A stretch of DNA of 64,000 nucleotides from Parasulfitobacter algicola (lineage in GTDB: Bacteria > Pseudomonadota > Alphaproteobacteria > Rhodobacterales > Rhodobacteraceae): positions 248,001-312,000 of the forward strand of contig NZ_JABUFE010000001.1 in assembly GCF_013315265.1 (NCBI RefSeq), in the 5' to 3' direction. A program made the translations under genes and the position numbers. Below the pieces are notes generated by a model, which searched no databases, was not told the origin of the DNA, and was given only the letters and a program-made list of their open reading frames with translations. The stretch's first letter is position 1. Each line of letters starts with the position of its first letter. Of this stretch, positions 8,801 to 17,838 are shown in pieces.

Positions 8801-9527
8801 GGTTCGTTTGTATGACGGTATGATTGGCGGTCGTGTCTGGACGCTTGAAGCATGGCGAAATGATCTGAACAACCATCCAATCCTGAACCGGCTGACAGAA
8901 CGTGTGATCTGGCGCGGGCTGGATGGCGCGGGCAAAATGATCGTCAGCTTCAGGCCTACACAAGAGGGTGACGTGTTTGATGCCGAAGGCGAAGATGTCG
9001 ATCTGTCTAAAGTCGCTCAGGTGGATTTGATCCACAGTGCCCTGATTGACGAAGAGCTGCGTGCCGCATGGGTACAGCATCTGGAAGATTTTGAGATCAA
9101 GCCGCTGTTTGCGCAAATTTCGCGACCGACACAAAATCTGACCGATGCACAGAAAACTGAAACCGGCCTGAAAGATCGCGAAGGTTGGCTGATGGAGGCA
9201 CTACGTCTGCGGTCCGCCACCACGAAATTCGGATATGACCGTGGCCCGATTGAAGATGGTGCAGGGTTTTCGGTCTATCAAAAGCCATTCCGAAATGCCG
9301 GCATCACAGCCGAATTGCATTTCACCGGCAGCTATGTGCCCGAAGATAATATTCCTGTCGCAATAACCGAGATGAAATTTGTCAAAGCAGACCGCGGCTA
9401 TTATGGATCCGAATTGCCGCTTGGCAAAGTGCCCCCGCTGTTGCTGTCAGAAGCATGGAATGACCTGCATGAAATTGCAGCCTATGGCGCATTCGATGAA
9501 GCCTGGCGGAAAAAGGGATTATACTGA
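5826..9527 (+). CDS. DUF4132 protein with HEAT-like repeats (YehI/MolR type)
   Basis: The product is a soluble protein of 1233 residues without a signal peptide. The middle (about 610-690) contains HEAT-type repeats such as VPALIKRLKTEKSEFARAEL. The C-terminal 280 residues form the DUF4132 domain, ending in a block with GYYGSELPLGKVPPLLLSE and AWNDL, as in E. coli YehI (formerly MolR). It is the first gene of a five-gene coupled operon; its TGA overlaps the ATG of a MoxR ATPase (TGATG). The neighbours correspond to YehL, YehM, YehP and YehQ. HEAT repeats suggest a scaffold or substrate-binding role for the ATPase. The biochemical function of the family is not established. Confidence 0.85.
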   Translation: MSKPSASGFFSRLFSGSGQSGSSEVRQIFAHLDQIERGLSGKVANYVETGEGRPVLATLQAKDAAIQKLRQNQQGTYKEIEQRTKRENDFVFQFRGNPEGLARYLEALRWSSLSYVRLYGLNKKNIPDLIVNSISRLNEPRNYGKKELAEAITLADVLAAIKLLGGTATHLVIATLGLKYSNLRLRLEEGTIEQFLLENYPDAVIEGFQQMDANVRPGAIKRLLAYSSATDPKYLDFLFEQMGAGSTKVRDAARLVLTKHDQDVVFKKASDGLASSKSTERKAMVQILGAIGTRQALDALSAHRENEKIQGVLTLIDQFVVVSATEASEEKLEGAFIAADGSKIEIPPMKPLIDDGAAVLTSDDLAVLKKMEQANFDAHMVRYNEVIKLGARKPVKPVHIDRAQKVFDLFSGKTLIKPSQNNQADRPLDRGEWHIFEKWLTEALTRIPPLRALRIIIISHYNFGQIFSPYSGKVQFNWLLQSMQAGLFDLRHVIKEAQDLNVRLRVYRNRQNEYDSISPSSIIISSLSENGGFSVPHFGKSDAIWPLYIEQLDTIAEHLPPRNVNSYQNTRALNLLAELPAIPKSIVPNILFAAIGETRQPRELAQKMLKDTPDVDDTLIETLSDKRQAIRGNTARFLADRGSKQAVPALIKRLKTEKSEFARAELISAISRLGGDTSPYLSQKALLAEAEKLAAKLPVDKISWLSVDQAPVVRWADGKAIQPVVLDAWLKLALKLKAPGGSPLFDLYLDQLNATDVQTFSEWVLTSWIAYDSKKPAADEARAKALADAKRMQANITYYKNYTVDQLADMVFYGIQSNYLNSGTDSKGILALAHRAPPAKLAAVIAAYLKAHGKRVSQAKSLVEVLVNSGAPEAVQVLVATSTRFKQRTVREFAETSVKELAAERGWTEDELADRSVPTGGFEEGGVMELEVGEDGKIYTVRLDSSLTIKIFNPDGREVKGLPAGKDNQTKESKSILSTAKKTIKTVTAQQAVRLYDGMIGGRVWTLEAWRNDLNNHPILNRLTERVIWRGLDGAGKMIVSFRPTQEGDVFDAEGEDVDLSKVAQVDLIHSALIDEELRAAWVQHLEDFEIKPLFAQISRPTQNLTDAQKTETGLKDREGWLMEALRLRSATTKFGYDRGPIEDGAGFSVYQKPFRNAGITAELHFTGSYVPEDNIPVAITEMKFVKADRGYYGSELPLGKVPPLLLSEAWNDLHEIAAYGAFDEAWRKKGLY

Positions 9528-10642
9528 TGGCTGATGGTGAAAATTCAGTTCTGCGCGCAGCGGCTGAGACGATTTATGCAGATCAGCTAGCTGCGCTGGC
9601 CGCCAATGACACCGGACCACGACCCGATGGCTGGCATCTGACCCCGCGCGCCGTAAGACGGTTTATCATTGGCGATCAAACCTTGGGGATTGATGCCAAA
9701 TTTGTGGGCGACGATGCTTTGGTTGACCGCTGCATCGTGTCCTTGATGGGTCGACAAGGATTGATGCTGGTTGGCGAACCCGGCACAGCAAAATCACTGT
9801 TGTCCGAACTTTTGGCTGCCGCAATATCCGGGCGATCTACCGCTGTTATTCAGGGATCCGCAGGCATTATCGAAGATCATCTGCGGTATGGCTGGAATTA
9901 TGCGTTACTGCTGGCCGAAGGACCAAGCGCACGGGCCATGGTGCCGTCGCCCGTATTATCGGCAATGCAATCGGGCCAGATTGTCCGGGTCGAGGAACTG
10001 ACCCGTTGTGCGCCTGAAGTACAGGATGTTCTGATTTCGCTTATGTCCGAAAAGACGATCACCGTACCAGAGCTGGGCAGCGATTACGAATTGCGCGCAA
10101 AGCCAGGTTTCAACGTGATTGGAACAGCTAACCTGCGTGATCGCGGAGTACATGACATGTCATCAGCGCTGAAACGGCGATTTAACTTTGAAACTGTCCA
10201 CCCCATTGCAGATGCAGGGTTCGAAAAAGCGCTGGTCGCACGGCAATTATCCGAACGCATGGCTGAACACGCGCAGGCAGAAATGCCCCAAAGCGATGTG
10301 CTGGACCTGCTGGTTACTGTGTTCCGCGACCTGCGTTTTGGTAAGCTGGAAGACGGTACAACTGTGTCATCGCCCAAGGCCGTTATGTCGACGGCGGAAA
10401 CAGTGAATGTCGCACATGCAGCCACTCTGGATGCAACATATCTGGATAGCGGTGCCGTGTCAGGCCGTCATATCGCGCGGCAATTACAAGGTGTTGTTTT
10501 CAAAGATGACCCTGAAGATGCGCGCAAGTTGCGAGGCTATGTCGATTTGGTGGCACGCGACCGGGCCCGTAAATCTGCTGTCTGGAAAGATTTCTTTGAT
10601 GCAGCAAAGGTGGGTTTGTCACGCTCTGACACTGATAAGTAA
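9527..10642 (+). CDS. MoxR-family AAA+ ATPase (YehL type)
   Basis: The product is a 371-residue AAA+ ATPase. The Walker A is GEPGTAKSLLSE, with Lys89. The Walker B position reads IVRVEELTRC instead of the more usual LLADEI of MoxR proteins, so its first acidic residue is Glu rather than Asp. Sensor 1 is NVIGTANLRD and the arginine-finger region is SSALKRRFNFE. MoxR ATPases act as chaperone-like motors, usually paired with a vWA protein, and one is encoded two genes downstream. The gene begins inside the stop of the DUF4132 gene and ends directly against the next ATG. The target of the ATPase is unknown. Confidence 0.9.
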   Translation: MADGENSVLRAAAETIYADQLAALAANDTGPRPDGWHLTPRAVRRFIIGDQTLGIDAKFVGDDALVDRCIVSLMGRQGLMLVGEPGTAKSLLSELLAAAISGRSTAVIQGSAGIIEDHLRYGWNYALLLAEGPSARAMVPSPVLSAMQSGQIVRVEELTRCAPEVQDVLISLMSEKTITVPELGSDYELRAKPGFNVIGTANLRDRGVHDMSSALKRRFNFETVHPIADAGFEKALVARQLSERMAEHAQAEMPQSDVLDLLVTVFRDLRFGKLEDGTTVSSPKAVMSTAETVNVAHAATLDATYLDSGAVSGRHIARQLQGVVFKDDPEDARKLRGYVDLVARDRARKSAVWKDFFDAAKVGLSRSDTDK

Positions 10643-13018
10643 ATGGCAGATACCGATGCACTGATCACACGCGATGCAGCAGAAGCCGCACTGTTTGGTA
10701 CGCGTGATGGTACGTGCTTGTTTGCGCCGATCCGCCACCATTCACCAGCCTGTGCGTGGATGCTGCGTGCTATGATCGACGATCATCAGCCTGAACTGAT
10801 CCTGATCGAAGCCCCGCGCGATCTGATCCATCACGTTCCATTTCTGACCGACCCCGAAACAGTTGCCCCTGTCGCAATTGTCAGTCTTGGCGCGCGCGAA
10901 GGGCAAAGCACACGCGCTGTTCGGTATTTTCCCTTTTCGGATCATTCGCCGGAACTTCTGGCAATCAGACAGGCCGCGCAGATCGGCGCCGACGTGCAAT
11001 TTATCGACCTGCCTGCAGGAAGGCATTTTGATGATGATGTGAAAATAGCACCTTTTCAGTCAGAAATTGCCTTTGACACTGCCACATTCGTACGCGCAAC
11101 CTGCAGCAAACTGGGTCTGCGTGACGGGGCAGAGCTGTGGGATCATCTGTTTGAAACCCGCCTTGGGCAAAGCGATTGGCGCGGATTTTTTTCAGATGTC
11201 TATGCCTATTGTCTGGCGCTGCGCGAAACAACTGCGCCCGACATCATCGTCCATGACGACACATTGACACGCGAAGCTGAGATGCGCGCGCATATTGCAG
11301 CGGCCCAGGGCAAGCGCGTGATTGTACTGACGGGTGGCTTTCACACGCCCGCTTTGATCCAGCCCGGCGATGAAAAACCCGCAAAATCATCCGATGTCGA
11401 AAGCTATCTGATTGGATACGGCGAAGAGGCATTAGATGCACTGTCCGGCTATGGCGCAGGATTACGATATCCTGGCTGGTATGCTGGTCTTTGGCAGTCG
11501 GCATGCGCGGCAAACGGTTCACCTGATTGGTCAGCACATGCTTTGGAAACAAGCTTGGGGTTTGCTGCACAGATGGCTGGTGACAATCGTCGCGTCGCTG
11601 TTCCGCAGCTGGTTGAAATGTTGGGTATGGCCGAAGGTCTGGCGCGGTTGAAAGGGCGCGAAGCAATCCTGCTGCCTGATCTGTTTGACGGCCTGCGCAG
11701 CGCCCTGATCAAAACCGAAGCTGGTCCGGGCGAGCCGTTTTCCCAACGTCTTCATGCCTATCTGCGAGGCACAAAGCTGGGCAAAGTGCCAAAATCTGCC
11801 GGGCAACCCCCCATTGTCGCTGATGCGCGCGCGCGCGCGCAAACTGCACGTGTCGATCTTTCAGATAGTATAAAGCGTGCCAAGAAACTGGATATTCGCC
11901 GCAAGCCCACACATCTCAAAACGTCCCAGTTTTTTTATCAAATGGGGTTGTTGAATACAGGGTTCGCCAGTCTTGAGACAGGGCCGGATTTCGTCATTGG
12001 CAGCCGAATTGATCTGTTGTTTGAAGAATGGCTGGTCGGTTGGTCGCCCTTTGTCGAAGGTGCATTAATCGACGCCGCACGCCTTGGTGCAACCCTGCCC
12101 GAAGCAGCCGCAAACCATCTGTTCGAACAACGCCAAGCCTTGTTTGAGGCGGGTCGCGGCAATGATTTATCTGCGATTCTTGATCTGCTGTTGGCCGGTC
12201 TAAGGGCGGGATTGGGCAGCGACTTAACAGAGCTGGCTGATGAAATGCGCAACAGTGTGTCGATTGCAGCCGATTTTGATGCTTTGGCCCAGATCATTCA
12301 AAAACTTCAGTCCGTCAGCGCACCGGGCGATCCATTGTTTGATGAAAACGCCCCGGATCTGGTCGCCATACTCACAACTGCCTTTGATCGTATGGTTTAT
12401 CTGATCGAAGACCTGACAGAGACGACAGAAGACGCAATGCCAGACAGGATTGCATCGCTTGGTATTGTTGCGGCTGTCCTGCGCGGTCCACAAGCAGATC
12501 GATTTGACGGCCAGACATTTACCGACGCCCTTACTCGGATTTTAGCGATCAAGGATTGTCCACCCATGTTAGCAGGTGCCTTAGCAGGATTGCTGGTGCG
12601 CGCAGGGCTTTATGCGCCTGAAACGTTGGCGCATTTATTACAAGGCAATCTGCGCGGCATAGGCAGCGCACCCGAAGACCGCGCCGCCTTACTTATGGGA
12701 TTGCTATCTGTTGCACCGATGGTTTTATGGCAAAACCAGGTGGTTCTGGATTCTGCAAATGCTGCAATTTCGGAACTTGACGAAGACATCTTTGTCGCGG
12801 CCTTGCCATCATTGCGGCGCAGTCTGACACAGCTGAACCCCCATGAAACAGATCGGTTGGCCGAAGAATTAGCCGCACTTTTCGGCGTACAAGCGAGCAG
12901 TATATCAGGTGTTAAAAGCCGTTTCACAGAACAGGAAGCCGCCCGTGCCTTGGCCATTGATCGGGCTATGGACGACTTGCTGATCGCGGATGGCCTGACC
13001 CATTGGAAGGCATTCTGA
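10643..13018 (+). CDS. DUF5682 family protein (YehM type)
   Basis: The product is a 791-residue cytoplasmic protein with the hallmark FAPIRHHSPACAWML near residues 26-40, followed by LILIEAPRDL. These match the DUF5682 family, whose E. coli member YehM sits in the same gene order. The N-terminal 270 residues look like an alpha/beta fold (VIVLTGGFHTP near 230) and the remainder is mainly helical. A run of alternating GC at about 11826-11840 encodes an Ala/Arg stretch. It starts the base after the ATPase stop and overlaps the following vWA gene (TGATG). The role is unknown; co-conservation implies it acts with the ATPase and vWA proteins. Confidence 0.8.
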   Translation: MADTDALITRDAAEAALFGTRDGTCLFAPIRHHSPACAWMLRAMIDDHQPELILIEAPRDLIHHVPFLTDPETVAPVAIVSLGAREGQSTRAVRYFPFSDHSPELLAIRQAAQIGADVQFIDLPAGRHFDDDVKIAPFQSEIAFDTATFVRATCSKLGLRDGAELWDHLFETRLGQSDWRGFFSDVYAYCLALRETTAPDIIVHDDTLTREAEMRAHIAAAQGKRVIVLTGGFHTPALIQPGDEKPAKSSDVESYLIGYGEEALDALSGYGAGLRYPGWYAGLWQSACAANGSPDWSAHALETSLGFAAQMAGDNRRVAVPQLVEMLGMAEGLARLKGREAILLPDLFDGLRSALIKTEAGPGEPFSQRLHAYLRGTKLGKVPKSAGQPPIVADARARAQTARVDLSDSIKRAKKLDIRRKPTHLKTSQFFYQMGLLNTGFASLETGPDFVIGSRIDLLFEEWLVGWSPFVEGALIDAARLGATLPEAAANHLFEQRQALFEAGRGNDLSAILDLLLAGLRAGLGSDLTELADEMRNSVSIAADFDALAQIIQKLQSVSAPGDPLFDENAPDLVAILTTAFDRMVYLIEDLTETTEDAMPDRIASLGIVAAVLRGPQADRFDGQTFTDALTRILAIKDCPPMLAGALAGLLVRAGLYAPETLAHLLQGNLRGIGSAPEDRAALLMGLLSVAPMVLWQNQVVLDSANAAISELDEDIFVAALPSLRRSLTQLNPHETDRLAEELAALFGVQASSISGVKSRFTEQEAARALAIDRAMDDLLIADGLTHWKAF

Positions 13019-14139
13019 TGCGTAAGCCGCAAGAAAGATGGCGCCTGATGTTGGGCAAATATGCAGATCGTCAGCTTGGCGGTTGTCTTTCCTCCGCTGA
13101 TAGCCGCCGCGATCAGGCGTTGGACTATCTATATGCGCGCGAATATCAAAAACGCGGCATTAAGCCGGCAAGCGGGGGCCGCAAAGGATCACTTGATCCG
13201 ACGCAGATGCGCGCACTGGATTGGTTAGGCGAGGCCCGCAATCTATTTCCAGATGCAGTATTCGAAACCCTGCAAAGCGACGCCATTGAACGTTACCAAC
13301 TGGCCGATTTGCTGAAAGATCCCAAGGTATGGGAAGATCTTGATCCAAGCCCTGCTTTGTTGCGCACCCTTCTGACGTATCAGGACCGCGCGGATCCTAC
13401 GATGCAGGCCGAACTGCGTAGAATTGCCCAAAAAGTCATTGATGACATTATGCAACGTCTGCGCAGCAAGATCGTTCGCGCGATGAGCGGGCGGCGCAAC
13501 CGGCATCAGCGCTCTCCTATGAAGGCATCGGCGAATTTTGATGCCCGTGCCACGGTACGCGCCAATCTGGACACCTGGGATGCCGACAAAAAGCGCCTGA
13601 TCGCAGATCAGCTGGTCTTTATGAGCCGTCAGAAACGTCATCTGGACTGGACGATTGTTCTGTGCGTTGATCAATCAGGTTCTATGACTGAAAGTCTGAT
13701 CTTTTCCGCATTAATGGCGGCTATTTTAACAGGACTGCCCGGGATCAAGGTCAAGATGGTTCTGTTTGACACATCCATACTTGATGTCACCGACCAACTG
13801 GATGATCCGCTTGATCTATTGCTATCCGTCCAACTGGGTGGGGGGACTGATATTGGTCGGGCTGTCAGCTATTGCGAAATGCTGGTCGAACAGCCCAGCC
13901 GAACCGTGCTGGCCCTTGTATCAGATTTCTACGAAGGAGCCGGACCACGTCGGCTGTTGGCAAGTATTGCGCGTCTGAATGAAGCCCGTGTGTGTATGTT
14001 GGGCATCGCTGCACTGGATGATAGTGGTCAGGCAGATTTTGATCGGGGTATGGCTGAACAACTGGCAGCGCTTGGTATGAATGTTGCCGCCATGACGCCT
14101 GAGAATTTCGCAGACTGGCTGGCACAGGTGATGAAATGA
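13018..14139 (+). CDS. vWA-domain protein (YehP type, CoxE-like)
   Basis: The product has 373 residues from the ATG at 13018, which overlaps the previous stop; an in-frame codon at 13003 lies inside that gene and is not favoured. The C-terminal von Willebrand A domain has an intact MIDAS. DQSGSM has Asp218, GGGTDIG supplies the Thr, and LVSDFYEG supplies the last Asp. The N-terminal 200 residues are helical and basic. vWA partners of MoxR ATPases bind metal and probably connect the ATPase to its substrate. The ATGA overlap with the downstream SWIM gene shows tight coupling. Confidence 0.9.
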   Translation: MRKPQERWRLMLGKYADRQLGGCLSSADSRRDQALDYLYAREYQKRGIKPASGGRKGSLDPTQMRALDWLGEARNLFPDAVFETLQSDAIERYQLADLLKDPKVWEDLDPSPALLRTLLTYQDRADPTMQAELRRIAQKVIDDIMQRLRSKIVRAMSGRRNRHQRSPMKASANFDARATVRANLDTWDADKKRLIADQLVFMSRQKRHLDWTIVLCVDQSGSMTESLIFSALMAAILTGLPGIKVKMVLFDTSILDVTDQLDDPLDLLLSVQLGGGTDIGRAVSYCEMLVEQPSRTVLALVSDFYEGAGPRRLLASIARLNEARVCMLGIAALDDSGQADFDRGMAEQLAALGMNVAAMTPENFADWLAQVMK

Positions 14140-16031
14140 CACCACTTGGCACTATGCTGGCCACCTATGACGAAGCGGCATTGATCGCCGCCTTGTCCAA
14201 AGGTGCAATCATCCGTGCCCGCAAGGATGTGGCAGCAAACAAGGTTTCAATTTTAGAACAGACAGATAATGCAGCCACTTTGACAGTTGATGCCGAAACA
14301 TTAACACTGGATGCAAAAGATCTGTTTGCCGCGCGCTGCACTTGCCCTGCTGCCGGGCTTTGCCGCCACATTGCAGCAGCCGTGCTGTTTTTGCGCGAAC
14401 AGACCCCTGCATCATCGGTCAAGCCAACTGAACCTGCCCCGGTGTTTGATATCAATCTGATTGAAAAATTCGCACGTAAAGAATGGCCAAATGCGCTTGC
14501 CCTGACAAACGAGCCACTTAGCATCCAGACCGACGGCAGCACACAAGTCACTTTCACCGAAACCCAAGACATCGTGACCTTTCCCGTCGGTCAAACCTTG
14601 GCCAAGGCGCTTTACAAAGGGCCAAGTGCTGCACGAAAGAAACGCGCGATTGCAGCGGCCGCGCTGGCGTTATTGCGAGAGGCGGGGCAGGATCTGCCAG
14701 AACTGGTTGAGGCATCGATACAAAAAGAAGTCAGCTCTGACGTTCTGGACAGTGCAGCAGACGGTCTGTTGCATGCAGCACTGGCTTTATCATCCGGCAC
14801 GATTGCGCAGGCCCGTGATCGTCTTTTTTCGCTGGCCATATCTACGCGGGCGGAAACTGTGCCGCGCCTTGCTGCTGAATTACGCACCCTGTCGCAACGG
14901 CTGGACCCGGATCGGTTGCGCAGCGCACAAGAAACGCCCATAGATCTGTTTTACGGACTGTCACGGACGTTCGCCCTGACCGAGGCACTACGTGAACACC
15001 CCTCTGATCCGGCACTGGTGGGTGTTCTTGCGCGCAGTTTCATTCCATCAGGACCGATGCGACTGACATTTCTAGGGGCCGAACATTGGCAGACGCCCAC
15101 AGGTGCGCGCGGCCTGACTTGCGTTTTTCTAAACCTCGAAACCGGGCAAACCCATCGTACAGTTGAAGCACGTGGTGCAGGAACAGATTTCCGGTTCAAT
15201 CCACGCGACGCATGGCGCGCACCGCTTTGGTCGTTGGTGACACCGTCCTCAATGACCGGAACCGAAGTCATTTTAAAAGATGCCGCACGCGCATATGATG
15301 GCGGTTTGGGTCTGACACAAACCGCCACATCTGGGCGCAAAGATATCCACTTTGATGATCTTCAAAAGACTGGCGCAATCAAGCGGGATTGGTCACAATT
15401 ACCAACCTGCATTACCGATGACTTGGGTCGCGGCTTGCGCCAAAGACCCGGCGAAGCCTTTGTTATTTTGGAAGCGGAAAACATCGAAACGCCGGTCTTT
15501 GATCCATTCGACCAGCAGTGGGTTTGGACGTGGCGTGACACCGAAGATCGGGCAATCACGCTTAGGTTTCCGGAAAACAATCCCCCGCATATCGACACCT
15601 TTAATCATATCTTGCGACGCATTCGTGGGGGCCTGGTGGCGTTGCACCCAAATGACGAAGCCCGCACAGGACGTCTGATATCACTTTGGATTTCAGGTAA
15701 AGATGGCGGCTTGCGGTCTTTGCAATTCGACACGCTTCCCCGCCCCAAGGGGCTGAGCGGTGTTATTGATCGTTTTATCGAACGCACTGTGGTGCGATCC
15801 GATAGTACAGCGTTGTCACTGAACCAGCTGCATCTGTTCTTTGAACGCCTGACCGAAGCCGTTCTGACCAGTCTTAGCGGCACGCCGATCCCGAACCGTT
15901 TGACCGAAGATGCGCGTGATCTGGGCCAATCGACGGTCTTGCGGTTTCTAGAGCAAATGGAAAAAGATACGACACCCGCCACAGCCTTGCGCCTGACATA
16001 CCTTTTGTCAGAAGGGGCGCGTCTGTCATAA
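14136..16031 (+). CDS. SWIM zinc-finger protein (YehQ type)
   Basis: The product is a 631-residue protein with one SWIM zinc finger near the N-terminus. RCTCPAAGLCRH gives Cys68, Cys70, Cys76 and His78, which matches CxCx(n)CxH. SWIM fingers bind nucleic acid or protein. The rest is helical, with no recognised catalytic motif, and corresponds to E. coli YehQ. It is the last gene of the cassette. A SWIM protein next to MoxR and vWA partners is a recurring theme in these systems, but its ligand is not known. Confidence 0.8.
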   Translation: MTPLGTMLATYDEAALIAALSKGAIIRARKDVAANKVSILEQTDNAATLTVDAETLTLDAKDLFAARCTCPAAGLCRHIAAAVLFLREQTPASSVKPTEPAPVFDINLIEKFARKEWPNALALTNEPLSIQTDGSTQVTFTETQDIVTFPVGQTLAKALYKGPSAARKKRAIAAAALALLREAGQDLPELVEASIQKEVSSDVLDSAADGLLHAALALSSGTIAQARDRLFSLAISTRAETVPRLAAELRTLSQRLDPDRLRSAQETPIDLFYGLSRTFALTEALREHPSDPALVGVLARSFIPSGPMRLTFLGAEHWQTPTGARGLTCVFLNLETGQTHRTVEARGAGTDFRFNPRDAWRAPLWSLVTPSSMTGTEVILKDAARAYDGGLGLTQTATSGRKDIHFDDLQKTGAIKRDWSQLPTCITDDLGRGLRQRPGEAFVILEAENIETPVFDPFDQQWVWTWRDTEDRAITLRFPENNPPHIDTFNHILRRIRGGLVALHPNDEARTGRLISLWISGKDGGLRSLQFDTLPRPKGLSGVIDRFIERTVVRSDSTALSLNQLHLFFERLTEAVLTSLSGTPIPNRLTEDARDLGQSTVLRFLEQMEKDTTPATALRLTYLLSEGARLS

Positions 16032-16090
16032 AAACTGCCGTCTGACGTACTGCGGCATTCCGGTGGTTTTCTTATTCTGAATTCGCATTT

Positions 16091-16465
16091 ATGACTGCGC
16101 CTATGATGCGCGCATTTTTCAGATGTGTTCTGCTTGCAGGACTTTTGACGGGTATTTTGATCCCGAAGATGAGTGCGGCTTTGGTCATGTTGGTGCCTGG
16201 CATGCAAATCATGGTGATTTGTACCGGGGCTGAAACGGTTATCATCACGCTTGATCCTGATGGCGAACCTGTTGAAATGCCAGAAGCCACATCAAAGCAT
16301 TGTGTCATGAACCACGCAATGGATCTTGCAGATACCCCTGAACCTGCGTGGCAAAAATTTATACGCAGTTTCCATAACACTTTTACAATCAATTCTAATC
16401 AACGCGCGCAGGATCATCTGGCACTTGTACGTGGGCCAACACGCGCACCCCCTGTTTTAATCTGA
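16091..16465 (+). CDS. Small exported Cys-containing protein (DUF2946-like)
   Basis: The product has 124 residues. A hydrophobic N-terminal segment (FFRCVLLAGLLTGILI, about 9-24) looks like a signal anchor. MVICTGAETVIITLDPDGEP and KHCVMNH supply two further Cys residues and a His, in the style of DUF2946-type proteins that sit beside PepSY or TonB-linked metal-uptake genes. The next gene, 39 bases downstream, is a PepSY membrane protein. The start is uncertain; ATG at 16106 is an alternative, and neither has a strong ribosome-binding site. A role in iron or copper handling is only an inference from context. Confidence 0.6.
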   Translation: MTAPMMRAFFRCVLLAGLLTGILIPKMSAALVMLVPGMQIMVICTGAETVIITLDPDGEPVEMPEATSKHCVMNHAMDLADTPEPAWQKFIRSFHNTFTINSNQRAQDHLALVRGPTRAPPVLI

Positions 16466-16504
16466 AACCCGAATTTTCAGACTTTCAAAACAGGATTAAC
16501 TTTC

Positions 16505-17806
16505 ATGACCGATGTTATCTCATCGGCGCAGCCTGCATCTGTTGCAACTGGCGGCGCCTTCTATCGTCTCGTGTGGAAATGGCATTTCCTTGCGTCCCTT
16601 TATGTTCTGCCTTTTATGGCCATGCTAGCCATTACCGGTGGCATTTATTTATACAAGCCGCAGATCGAAAACTGGCTTTATGCCGACAGGATGACTGTCG
16701 ATATTGGTGCCGCCCCAATTCCATACGAGGCACAGCTGGCAGCAGTCGATCAAGCGGCCAGAGTCACCCGCCTGCGCGGCATTACTGATTATAACCAACC
16801 GGGCAGGTCCACATTAATTGAATTCAACGACGCCCAGAACGTGCGGTCCTATGCGTGGGTGAACCCCTATACCGCCGAAGTGATCGCGATCACTGCACGC
16901 GATGGTATGGCTATGCAAATGGTGCGTAAATTCCATGGGGAATTGTTGTTGGGTGATATTGGCACTAAACTCGTGGAACTGGCGGTGCATTGGGCAGTCG
17001 TCATGTTTGTAACCGGCATCTTTCTGTGGTGGCCCCGTGGGGCGCGCAGTTGGTCGATTATATTCCGGCTTCCAAGTGCTAAGGGCCGCAGCTGGTGGCG
17101 TGAAACACATTTGTTCACAGGTTTTCTTGCAACCCTTCTGGTCGTACCGATCATCATCTCAGGCCTGCCATGGACCGATGTCTGGGGCAGCGGCCTGTCT
17201 TATGTTCAGGAAAAAACCGGACAAGACAGCAAAAGCCTCCGGTTCGGGGGTGATGTGCCCAATTCCACTGCATCTGATGGCACGCCAATTGCATATGCAC
17301 AGGTTTTTGCCACCGCAAAACGCGAAGGCTTGGTTGCACCTTACGAAATGCGTCCGGCTAAAAGTGCCGATGGTGCGTTCTGGATCAGGTCCACTAGTAC
17401 AAACCGGTATGAACAGACCGAACTGATTGTTGATCAATACACAGGCGCCGTTCTAAAGCGTCACGATTTTGCGGATAACCCACCTATGGCCAAGACAATA
17501 TCGCTTGGTATTTCTTTCCATCAGGGTGAGCTTTACGGTTGGTTGAACATCGCCCAGAACACGCTTGCCGCACTAGCCGCTTTGGTTCTGTCTATATCCG
17601 GCTTTGTCGCCTGGTGGATGCGTCGACCCGCTGGCACATTGGGCGTTCCCTCAGCGCCCGAGGCGTCACTGGGAACAGGCATGATCGGACTGATCATTGG
17701 CCTTGCGATCCTGTTTCCATTGATGGGTGCGTCCCTGATCGTGGCCTTGGTGTTGGATTGGCTTTTGTTCCGCCGCCTGGGCTGGTTTAGAAACGCGCGG
17801 GTTTAA
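16505..17806 (+). CDS. PepSY-associated transmembrane protein (PiuB-like)
   Basis: The product is a 433-residue integral membrane protein of the PepSY_TM family (PF03929). A TM helix follows the FYRLVWKWHFLASLYVLPFM motif at about residues 19-38. A periplasmic PepSY-like domain contains EVIAITARDGM. Another helix starts near the VHWAVVMFVTG motif with WWPRG, and two or more helices lie at the C-terminus. PepSY_TM proteins reduce or handle siderophore iron at the inner membrane and usually lie near TonB receptors. None is present in this window. AGGATT stands before the ATG. The family is sure; the substrate is not. Confidence 0.85.
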   Translation: MTDVISSAQPASVATGGAFYRLVWKWHFLASLYVLPFMAMLAITGGIYLYKPQIENWLYADRMTVDIGAAPIPYEAQLAAVDQAARVTRLRGITDYNQPGRSTLIEFNDAQNVRSYAWVNPYTAEVIAITARDGMAMQMVRKFHGELLLGDIGTKLVELAVHWAVVMFVTGIFLWWPRGARSWSIIFRLPSAKGRSWWRETHLFTGFLATLLVVPIIISGLPWTDVWGSGLSYVQEKTGQDSKSLRFGGDVPNSTASDGTPIAYAQVFATAKREGLVAPYEMRPAKSADGAFWIRSTSTNRYEQTELIVDQYTGAVLKRHDFADNPPMAKTISLGISFHQGELYGWLNIAQNTLAALAALVLSISGFVAWWMRRPAGTLGVPSAPEASLGTGMIGLIIGLAILFPLMGASLIVALVLDWLLFRRLGWFRNARV

Positions 17807-17834
17807 TCAAAAGGGGCGCCGGTTTTGGCGCCCC
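17805..17834 (-). terminator. Terminator of the ten-gene minus-strand operon
   Basis: GGGGCGCC (17813-17820) and GGCGCCCC (17827-17834) form an 8-bp GC stem. On the minus strand it is followed by TTTTGATT, so it ends the operon whose last stop is at 17839. Confidence 0.75.
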
Positions 17835-17838
17835 AAGA

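Noticed and set aside
11826-11842. Alternating GCGCGC tract as a Z-DNA or repeat element
   Set aside because: It is inside a coding frame, short, and simply encodes Ala/Arg codons of the DUF5682 protein.
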